Of a stretch of DNA of 11,523 nt, positions 1 through 6,207 are shown one piece after another (position 1 is the first letter of the stretch; each line of letters starts with the position of its first letter). The stretch is from assembly GCA_002403905.1 (NCBI GenBank), contig DHIR01000166.1:20124-31646 (forward strand), given 5' to 3'. Source of the DNA: Mucilaginibacter sp. UBA4741 (GTDB lineage Bacteria > Bacteroidota > Bacteroidia > Sphingobacteriales > Sphingobacteriaceae). The position numbers and the translations under genes are program-made. Below the pieces are notes generated by a model. The model was not told the DNA's origin. It did not search any database and was given only the letters and a program-made list of their open reading frames with translations.

Positions 1-900
1 CCCCATGTACAGCGCACCTGTTCCTGAACCGCCGCCAACATCTACTAATGCCGGTAATATCTCATCTGTAAAATGTTGAAATAAAGTTGGATAACCATAC
101 TCGCCTGATTGGATATGATGTGAGAAGCGGATATTCCAGCCACCACCATCATTGGTGTTTTCGCGGGTGAAGATGTTCATGTAGGGGTCAATAGCCAGAT
201 CATACACGTTACGTGTACCATGGGTATAAATCTCCATCTCTGTTCCGTCAGGACGAACGCGTACAATACCGCCGCCCAACATAGTTAGCTTTTTACCTGA
301 ACGATCGATAGCGTCATGAAAACCAAAGTCACCAACACCAACATAAATCCAGCCGTCAATACCCATGCGTATACCATTAGTGGCGTGGTCGGTACCGCGT
401 TCCTGCAAGTAATGGGTATTGCTAAAGTTTTCTATCAATGGTTTTTCAGGGCCGTCGGCTACGCCATCGCCATTTTTATCTTCAAAAACTACAAGGGCCA
501 TGCCTGTCGCTTTTTTGGTCTCTTTTGAGAAAGTGGTGTGCAGTACAAAAACCTTATCGCCTTTAACAATTATACCGCGAGGGTTATCTACCATGGCAAA
601 TACCGTATGTTTATCCGGTATGCCATCATTGTTGCTGTCAACCAATTTAATGATGCTGCCCTTGCCCGGATCTTTACCTAACGATCCGATCATATCCACA
701 CCAACGTACACTTCGCCGGTTGGCGCAACCGCTAAACAAGCAGGACTGGGCGTAATGTCCGGGCCGGTAAATGGTGTGATTTTTAATTCAGGCGGGTTTT
801 GTGCTGCCAGTTTTGGCGTGGGCTTAGGCTTAGTAAAGAACCCCTGTACTCCCATAAACAGGATAAGGGTTGATGCAAGGCTTATAGTTAATTTAAACAT
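1..900 (-). CDS. Secreted beta-propeller dehydrogenase-like protein, N-terminal part (C-terminus beyond left edge)
   Basis: The reading frame starts at an ATG (898-900) and stays open for 300 codons to the edge, so only the N-terminus is present. Residues 1-21 form a hydrophobic signal peptide (MFKLTISLASTLILFMGVQG), so the product is exported. The body resembles the N-terminal domain of 'putative membrane-bound dehydrogenase' and glucose/sorbosone dehydrogenase-like beta-propellers: it has repeated blade-type phrases (GEVYVGVDM near 63-70, GWIYVGVGDFG near 183-193, THGTRNVYDLAIDP near 227-239). Two aspartate-rich loops, DSNNDGIPD (88-96) and DKNGDGVAD (141-149), look like EF-hand-type calcium loops. 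Proteins of this type often carry C-terminal HEAT repeats and a heme c domain, which would lie outside the window. It sits 21 bp downstream of the DUF1080 gene in the same direction, so the two are probably co-transcribed. The substrate is unknown; sugar or sugar-alcohol oxidation is an inference from the family. Confidence 0.8.
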   Translation of the reverse strand, partial: MFKLTISLASTLILFMGVQGFFTKPKPTPKLAAQNPPELKITPFTGPDITPSPACLAVAPTGEVYVGVDMIGSLGKDPGKGSIIKLVDSNNDGIPDKHTVFAMVDNPRGIIVKGDKVFVLHTTFSKETKKATGMALVVFEDKNGDGVADGPEKPLIENFSNTHYLQERGTDHATNGIRMGIDGWIYVGVGDFGFHDAIDRSGKKLTMLGGGIVRVRPDGTEMEIYTHGTRNVYDLAIDPYMNIFTRENTNDGGGWNIRFSHHIQSGEYGYPTLFQHFTDEILPALVDVGGGSGTGALYMG

Positions 901-921
901 TGTATTTGCTGTTGTATAGTG

Positions 922-1779
922 TTATTGTTTTGCTACTCTTTTTTCTGACATTAATTTGGCTATCACTTGTTGAAGCTTTTTAGGGTCTTTGGCATATTTC
1001 TCCAGATCTATGATCTCAATCTTCCTGAAATCAGTAGGGTGGCTTTCGCTTTGGAGAGAAATTGAACCACTTTTAAGCATTGTGCCTTCGCCATGTTCGC
1101 CTTTCGGAGGATCGGTTTGTGGTTTTTGGTAACGCATTACTTCCTCGCCGTTTACATAATGTACCACTAATGAGTCTCCCAAAACCAAGGCTTCCACACG
1201 TACCCATTGGTCGCCATTATAAGTTTGCGCTTTAGAGTCGGTGCAATGCTGTGTAATTATTTTACCATCGTTTTCATACTGGGTACCCGGCGTGCATACG
1301 TTTGCAGTAGGGCGGTTGCCTTTGCCCGAGCCGCCAAGCAATTGTACCTCAATCGAATTTGGGAAATCCTGATCTTTTTTCATGGTCTCGGGTGGCTGGC
1401 CGTGAATCATGATGCCATTATTCTTGTAAGCCCAACCTGCACCGCCCTTACACTGTTCGCCAACAAAACGATACTCGACACCTATTAAATAGTATGAATA
1501 TGGTTTTTTATAAAAAATGTGGCCATAAGTTTCGTTAAAATTATCGTACTGATCGTATCTAACTTCCAGTAAGCCATTCTCTACCCGAAAAGTGTTTTTA
1601 AAATTATCATCAAGATCATGGTATCTTATCTTAGGGTGCCAGTCTGTAAGGTCTTTACCATTAAACATTTGCACCCATTTAGGGTTAGCAGTTGTAGCTT
1701 TTTTAACAGGAGGTTTGCCCGGAAATACAAAAAGCAAACTTAAAAAGACCAGGTTTTTGAGCATGGAGTAAGTAAACAT
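922..1779 (-). CDS. DUF1080 (3-keto-disaccharide hydrolase-type) exported protein
   Basis: The 285-residue product has an N-terminal hydrophobic segment (about residues 7-20) that serves as signal peptide, so it is probably periplasmic; no lipobox cysteine is visible. The mature part is a single DUF1080-type concanavalin-like domain: the opening FNGKDLTDWHP (39-49), the NGIMIHGQ stretch (121-128), SIEVQLLGG (142-150) and the ending near SGSISLQSESHPTDFRKIEI are typical of the family. Some members hydrolyse 3-keto-disaccharides; that role is inferred here. Two ATGs compete: M1 at 1779 and M6 at 1764. The second gives a more compact signal peptide, and neither has a clear ribosome binding site. 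An imperfect Bacteroidota -7 box (TAAGTTTA, minus strand 1836-1829) lies about 50 nt upstream. The gene precedes the propeller gene by 21 bp, and DUF1080 proteins are often encoded next to sugar oxidoreductases. Confidence 0.88.
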   Translation of the reverse strand: MFTYSMLKNLVFLSLLFVFPGKPPVKKATTANPKWVQMFNGKDLTDWHPKIRYHDLDDNFKNTFRVENGLLEVRYDQYDNFNETYGHIFYKKPYSYYLIGVEYRFVGEQCKGGAGWAYKNNGIMIHGQPPETMKKDQDFPNSIEVQLLGGSGKGNRPTANVCTPGTQYENDGKIITQHCTDSKAQTYNGDQWVRVEALVLGDSLVVHYVNGEEVMRYQKPQTDPPKGEHGEGTMLKSGSISLQSESHPTDFRKIEIIDLEKYAKDPKKLQQVIAKLMSEKRVAKQ

Positions 1780-1869
1780 CGGCTTGTTTTATAATGATTT
1801 ATTAATAATGGGTTAATATTGGTAAGGGTAAACTTACAAATAAAATCCAATCATTAAAATCACTTAGCC

Positions 1870-1886
1870 TGTTACTTACTGTAACA
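1870..1886. repeat. Small inverted repeat in the intergenic region between aspartokinase and DUF1080 genes
   Basis: TGTTAC (1870-1875) and GTAACA (1881-1886) form a perfect 6-bp inverted repeat with a 5-nt centre. It lies about 37 nt beyond the aspartokinase stop and about 90 nt upstream of the DUF1080 start. There is no T-run beside it, so it is not a convincing intrinsic terminator. It could be an operator for the DUF1080 gene or chance in AT-rich DNA. The rest of the 143-bp gap shows nothing else firm. Confidence 0.25.
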
Positions 1887-1922
1887 TATTTATGAAAGCT
1901 TGCAGTAATAAGATAATATTGC

Positions 1923-3287
1923 CTATCCAACCGCTTTATTCAAGGCGATAATGGCGGTTTTAAATTGCTCACGCGCAATTAAAAACTGGATGTTAACCTT
2001 GCGTAAAGCAACACCGGCGCTGATAATATTGATATCGCTTTTAGCTAACGCGGTAGCACTTTTGGCCAATAATCCCGGCTGATCCATATTGGTGCCTAGC
2101 AGGCAAACCATGGCTACCGGCTCATAAGTTGCTTTTTCAAATAAGGCTTGCAAATCGTCTATCAATTCTTGTTTAAAATCATTTTCCCAAATAACAATGG
2201 TGATACTATTGGCGCTGGTTGTTTTAAAGGTATAACTGGTATTATGCTTGTAAAACAACTGCATTATTTGCATATCGCTGCCTACGTTGCCTACCATCAA
2301 TGGGTCATATATATCTATCAGCAATAGCTGATCGGTGCCGGTAATTACCTCTACGCGTTTTAATGTCGATACATATTCGCGGGTAATTAAAGTCCCGGGA
2401 TGAGCCGGTTCAAAAGTGTTTTTTATACGGAGGTGGATGCCGTTTATCTCCAAAGGTTTTGATGCTTTCGGGTGGATGGCCTCCATGCCTACATCAGCCA
2501 ATTGGTCGGCAATATCATAGTTGGTGTTGCCAACGGGTTGTACGTTGTCAATACCAACCAAAGCAGGATCGGCGGTTGATAAATGGTATTCTTTATGGAT
2601 GATGGCTTCCTGCGGTTTTAATATCTCTGCTACCTTGCTGAAAGTAACTTCAGAGTAACCACGGTCAAACTCGCGCATAATACCTTCGGTACCTTTGGTA
2701 TAGCCTGTGGCAATGCAGATGCAATTTTGCAGGTCGATGTTGGCAAAAGCGTCTTTAATGCGTTGATCTATTGTAAATGGTTTTTGGTCATCAAAGCCAC
2801 TCAGGTCAATTAATCTTGCGTTTAATCCTTTATTTTGCAGGATATTGGTTAATACGTAGGCCGAATGGGTTTCGCCTATGGATGCCAGTATCTCTCTCGC
2901 GGCCTGCAATACCCCCTCATTAACATAGCCCGATGCCAGCATAATGGCGGCGCTTTCTAAATAAGTCTGTGCTTTAGCTACATGCTGCTCAATAAAAGCA
3001 TCGGCGATCTCCAGGTTAAGCCCTAGCGATTGATATTGCTGATTGATCTCCTTTAGCTTTGAAACCAACTCTTTTAACGGTGTATGAAAATCTTCATGCT
3101 GTACTATGCGATGATAAACGCCAGGGGCCTTGGTCTTTTTATTTTCCAGCAAAAGATTGGTAACGCCCGAAAAAGCAGATACCACCAATACCCGGTTATA
3201 AGGCTGATCATTAAAATAAACGATATTTTTAATCACATCGGCCAACGCGCTCATAGAGGTGCCGCCTATTTTTTCTACAGTCAACAT
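1923..3287 (-). CDS. lysC: Aspartokinase, monofunctional, divergent Ask_Ect-like type
   Basis: This cytoplasmic enzyme phosphorylates aspartate to aspartyl-phosphate, the first step towards lysine, threonine, methionine and diaminopimelate. The N-terminal nucleotide-binding motif KIGGTSMS (6-13) replaces the common KFGGTSV, followed by VLVVSAFSGVTNLLL (33-47). The amino acid kinase domain runs to about residue 300. The TADP motif is kept (238-241), but the usual TDVDG-type lead-in is replaced by HKEYHLS, and the glycine-rich GRGGSD loop by REFDRGYSEVTF (205-216). The C-terminal 140 residues hold two ACT-type segments (about 315-370 and 393-450; AMVCLLGTNMDQPGLLAKSA), the usual allosteric module. 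At 454 residues it has no homoserine dehydrogenase domain. These substitutions recall the aspartokinases found in ectoine gene clusters, but no ectoine genes are present. The gene stands alone, divergent from the lysozyme gene. Function is confident, subtype less so. Confidence 0.9.
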   Translation of the reverse strand: MLTVEKIGGTSMSALADVIKNIVYFNDQPYNRVLVVSAFSGVTNLLLENKKTKAPGVYHRIVQHEDFHTPLKELVSKLKEINQQYQSLGLNLEIADAFIEQHVAKAQTYLESAAIMLASGYVNEGVLQAAREILASIGETHSAYVLTNILQNKGLNARLIDLSGFDDQKPFTIDQRIKDAFANIDLQNCICIATGYTKGTEGIMREFDRGYSEVTFSKVAEILKPQEAIIHKEYHLSTADPALVGIDNVQPVGNTNYDIADQLADVGMEAIHPKASKPLEINGIHLRIKNTFEPAHPGTLITREYVSTLKRVEVITGTDQLLLIDIYDPLMVGNVGSDMQIMQLFYKHNTSYTFKTTSANSITIVIWENDFKQELIDDLQALFEKATYEPVAMVCLLGTNMDQPGLLAKSATALAKSDINIISAGVALRKVNIQFLIAREQFKTAIIALNKAVG

Positions 3288-3384
3288 AATTTTGCGAAAC
3301 TATAAAATTTTAGTCAGATGCTTAAACGTAAGTTGCAATCTGTTAAAATTGCGATACGTTTGTAAAGAGTTATCCATTATCCTA

Positions 3385-3392
3385 CAAATATA
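3385..3392 (-). promoter_or_regulatory. Candidate -7 box for the aspartokinase gene
   Basis: On the minus strand this reads TATATTTG, a full match to the Bacteroidota TAnnTTTG -7 consensus, about 98 nt upstream of the aspartokinase ATG. No good TTTG -33 box is found 19-21 nt further upstream, so support is only partial. Confidence 0.3.
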
Positions 3393-3441
3393 ATGTTCGG
3401 TACATTTCATCCGGTAGAGAGTAAGTTAGTAATTTAGCCCT

Positions 3442-4323
3442 GTGGCTGTACCAAAGAAATCTCCGTTAACAAAACCTAAACCCAGGCCAGGTCCCCGGAA
3501 AAAAGCGGTTGTAAAAAAGAAAAGATCTACATCGTCTAAATTTTCGTGGAGGTGGTTAGGGTTTGGTATATTGCTTGTATTACTGTCTCCGTTTTATTAT
3601 GGTTATGTGTTAAAACTGTTTAGCAGTACCTGGCAATGGTTCAGGGATATAGGCGAGAATCCTCATTACCGCACCTATAAAAGTTTTAACATACCTGTTC
3701 CATCTAACTACACCATTCATGGCATTGATGTATCCTACGCACAAGGAAAAATAGACTGGCAAAAGGTGAGCCAGATGCGGGAGGACAGTGTGCATATTAG
3801 TTTTGCTTTTATAAAAGCCACCGAAGGATTGCTAACTGTTGATCCTTATTTTAAAAGAAATTGGCGCGAAGGCCCTAAAGCTGGTATTACTTGTGGTGCT
3901 TATCATTTTTTTAGGCCCGAAAAGAACGGTTTATGGCAAGCTCGTTTCTTTTTGCAAAATGTAAAACCAGAAAAAGGCGACCTGCCACCAGTAGTTGATA
4001 TTGAACAACTAGACGGAGTGGCACCCGAAACCATGCGCCGGGAGTTAAAAGCTTTTTTAACAAAGGTTGAATCGAGCACTGGTGTAAAGCCTATTATATA
4101 TTCCGGTTTGAGTTTTTATAACGATTATCTTAATGGTTATTTTGATGGATATCATTTATGGATAGCGCATTATTACCAGGAAGAGCTGCAGATTGGGAAA
4201 AATACTAACTGGTGGTTTTGGCAGCATTCAGACATTGCCAAAATCAACGGTATTGGTCATGTCGTTGATTTTGATGCTTTTAAAGGCGACAGCCTTGCTT
4301 TTAGGCATTTATTGGTTAACTAA
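3442..4323 (+). CDS. Membrane-anchored GH25 family lysozyme/muramidase
   Basis: The 293-residue product opens with a strongly basic, lysine/proline-rich cytoplasmic tail (residues 1-36), followed by one transmembrane segment (about 37-58, WLGFGILLVLLSPFYYGYVL). The rest faces the periplasm as a signal-anchor protein. From about residue 92 it is a glycoside hydrolase family 25 domain: HGIDVSYAQG (93-102) carries the conserved early aspartate D96, FAFIKATEG (121-129) and CGAYHFFRP (151-159) are family strands, and PPVVDIE (182-188) supplies the catalytic-site D186 and E188. GH25 enzymes cut the N-acetylmuramyl linkage of peptidoglycan, so a role in wall remodelling is likely. The start is GTG at 3442: an in-frame TAA lies just upstream (3430-3432) and the first in-frame ATGs lie inside the enzyme domain, so only GTG keeps the tail and anchor. 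Its last 15 bp overlap the convergent phenylalanine hydroxylase gene. Confidence 0.87.
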   Translation: MAVPKKSPLTKPKPRPGPRKKAVVKKKRSTSSKFSWRWLGFGILLVLLSPFYYGYVLKLFSSTWQWFRDIGENPHYRTYKSFNIPVPSNYTIHGIDVSYAQGKIDWQKVSQMREDSVHISFAFIKATEGLLTVDPYFKRNWREGPKAGITCGAYHFFRPEKNGLWQARFFLQNVKPEKGDLPPVVDIEQLDGVAPETMRRELKAFLTKVESSTGVKPIIYSGLSFYNDYLNGYFDGYHLWIAHYYQEELQIGKNTNWWFWQHSDIAKINGIGHVVDFDAFKGDSLAFRHLLVN

Positions 4324-6030
4324 TAGAGATAATCCGTCATTGATCAGTTTATTTAATTTGGCTTGTTTGGCGGCCTTGTCTTTTAAATAGCTGGTTATAG
4401 TTTGGGCTAATGCTGTTTGCTGATCTAATAATTCTAAAATTTCCATTGGACACAGCCAATCATTCGGGAAATCTTTATGTAATGTCTCCCATATATCAAC
4501 TAAGCGCTCATTCCCAATTTTATCCTCACGATGGCTTCTAACGCTTTGATACAAGCGGTGCAGATTTAATGTACTTTCTGAATAAGTAGGATGATAAGTT
4601 GTGGTTTTTGGGCGATAACCAATTTCCTCAAAAGTGCTTTTGTCGGCAGCGCCGCTAAAAACAGATACTATATACTCGCCTACCGCCATATCATAAGCGC
4701 CCCATGACGGATCAAACAAGCACTCACCGTTTTTATTCATAACCGTACAATCGGCGAAGGAGATCAATATGTTTTTATGACTTTTCTTTAGTACATTGGT
4801 TACAGTACCCATTACCATAATGCCACTTTCAAAATGTAATACAAGTAATTTCCCAATTTCGATAGACTGATATTCAAGTGGTACTTTTTCATCGATCAGT
4901 TTTCCAACCGGCGAGCTATAGCCGTCTTTATGATAGTTTTTGTCGTGTCCATCCAGTTGCTTATCCTCAAAAGCCAAAGCCGATGGCCCCGTCATTTTTA
5001 TAAACGCGGGTTTGCCATGATATTTTATAAAATCGGTTAATGTCCCCGTAACCTGCAAGCCCGAACTGTAGACAACGGTACAGGTATTATTACTCTCTAT
5101 CGCTTTTTGCAAGCCATACACACCACCAATCCTAAATGCCATTTTGTTGGCAAATTGCTCTAAAACGTCTATCAGGTTTTGGAAGGTTTCGGTAACAAAT
5201 AATTGCTGCTGAGGTTGGGTAATATCGTAAGGGTAATTTACCGCGTATTGGTTATACCATAGCTTTTTTACGTCAGGTTGCATACAAGTAGCGCTTTCGC
5301 CGATGGATGATAACAAGCCTGCGCCATAGATCTTTGGGTTTTCCAAATTCCCTATTAATCCATACTCTACCGTCCACCAATGCAGACGGCTCAACAGGGC
5401 CATTTCAGACGGATCACCCATGTTTTTTTGCCAGTAGGCTACCTGGTCTTCGGCTTTTTTCAGGTCGATAGGATCAGCATCCGGCATCTCTTTTAAAATA
5501 GATAGCGCGCGGATAGCCTCATACAACTCATAATCCTGTGCCGAAAACATGGCCTTTGCACCTATCGACCCAAAATAACTTAAATATTGGTGATAATCCG
5601 GGTCGGCAATAATAGGCGCATGGCCTGCGGATTCATGTATAATATCTGGCGCTGGCGTGTACTCAATATGTTTTAACTGGCGAATATCGGCAGCGATAAC
5701 CAACACCTTATAAGCCTGGTACTCCATAAAAGCGGCAGGCGGAATAAAGCCATCAACAGTAACAGCACCCCAACCTATTTTAGCCAGTGCGTCGTTCATT
5801 TCCTGTAATTTGGGAATACGCTCGATAGTTAATCCGGCCTTCTCCAAACCGGGGATATACGGGTAGTAAGCTACATCTTTTAAATAGCTATAGTTTTGCC
5901 GCATCACGTAGCGCCAAATGGCTTGATCTATAGGTGTATAATGCTCATAATGCTGTTCTACAATGTATTGCCGCAAGTGTTGGGGTAAAGCCTTAACCTG
6001 CTGATTATTAAAATCTTCGAAGTCCATCAT
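4309..6030 (-). CDS. phhA: Phenylalanine-4-hydroxylase (aromatic amino acid hydroxylase) with C-terminal extension
   Basis: This non-heme iron, pterin-dependent monooxygenase converts phenylalanine to tyrosine, feeding the tyrosine pathway encoded upstream in the same operon. The catalytic domain fills about residues 1-300. PDIIHESAGHAPIIADPDY (128-146) gives iron ligands H132 and H137, and HWWTVEYGL (217-225) gives E222; SSIGES (241-246) is also typical. Unlike animal enzymes there is no N-terminal ACT regulatory domain. Instead about 270 residues follow the catalytic domain: a beta-rich part (about 301-460) with an internal duplication (SG..V.GT.T...K...K...I at 323-344 and again at 402-423), then a mostly helical tail (about 485-573). 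At 573 residues it is about twice the length of the Pseudomonas-type bacterial enzyme. ATGs at 6030 and 6027 are both possible starts. A palindromic repeat fills the gap to the upstream hpd gene. Hydroxylation of tryptophan cannot be excluded, but context favours phenylalanine. Confidence 0.9.
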   Translation of the reverse strand: MMDFEDFNNQQVKALPQHLRQYIVEQHYEHYTPIDQAIWRYVMRQNYSYLKDVAYYPYIPGLEKAGLTIERIPKLQEMNDALAKIGWGAVTVDGFIPPAAFMEYQAYKVLVIAADIRQLKHIEYTPAPDIIHESAGHAPIIADPDYHQYLSYFGSIGAKAMFSAQDYELYEAIRALSILKEMPDADPIDLKKAEDQVAYWQKNMGDPSEMALLSRLHWWTVEYGLIGNLENPKIYGAGLLSSIGESATCMQPDVKKLWYNQYAVNYPYDITQPQQQLFVTETFQNLIDVLEQFANKMAFRIGGVYGLQKAIESNNTCTVVYSSGLQVTGTLTDFIKYHGKPAFIKMTGPSALAFEDKQLDGHDKNYHKDGYSSPVGKLIDEKVPLEYQSIEIGKLLVLHFESGIMVMGTVTNVLKKSHKNILISFADCTVMNKNGECLFDPSWGAYDMAVGEYIVSVFSGAADKSTFEEIGYRPKTTTYHPTYSESTLNLHRLYQSVRSHREDKIGNERLVDIWETLHKDFPNDWLCPMEILELLDQQTALAQTITSYLKDKAAKQAKLNKLINDGLSLLVNQ

Positions 6031-6052
6031 ATATTTTTTAATCTATTAGTTA

Positions 6053-6197
6053 ACCCTCTTTACCGCTTGAGGAAGAGAGGGTCGCGCTCGAAGAGTCGCG
6101 GGGTGAGTCCGCGCCGCCCTGCAAGGAATGCGCGCCATCGACTCACCCGGTCTACGCTTCGCTGGACCACCCTCTTCGCCTTTGGCGGAAAGAGGGT
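6053..6197. repeat. Palindromic intergenic repeat element between hpd and phhA
   Basis: This roughly 145-bp GC-rich block sits in an otherwise AT-rich gap. Its ends are inverted (ACCCTCTTT at 6053-6061, AAAGAGGGT at 6189-6197). Inside are nested dyads: ACCCTCT/AGAGGGT (6053-6059 with 6076-6082), GGGTGAGTC/GACTCACCC (6101-6109 with 6140-6148), GGTC/GACC (6149-6152 with 6165-6168), and a strong 3' hairpin, ACCCTCTTCGCC against GGCG-GA-AAGAGGGT (6169-6180 with 6184-6197, loop TTT, 2-nt bulge). It has no coding sense. It resembles REP/MITE-like intergenic repeats remembered from Sphingobacteriaceae. It lies between co-directional operon genes, so the transcript should fold into a strong structure ending about 23 nt before the phhA start. 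Confidence 0.7.
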
Positions 6198-6207
6198 ATT
6201 CGAGGCT

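Noticed and set aside
316..919. Two plus-strand open frames of 70 and 166 codons opposite the propeller gene
   Set aside because: They lie antisense to a clear signal-peptide-bearing protein and have no domain-like sequence; they are frame shadows.
3288..3441. Possible lysine riboswitch in the aspartokinase leader
   Set aside because: The 154-bp region is AT-rich, lacks the long conserved stems of that riboswitch, and the leader predicted from the -7 box would be too short.
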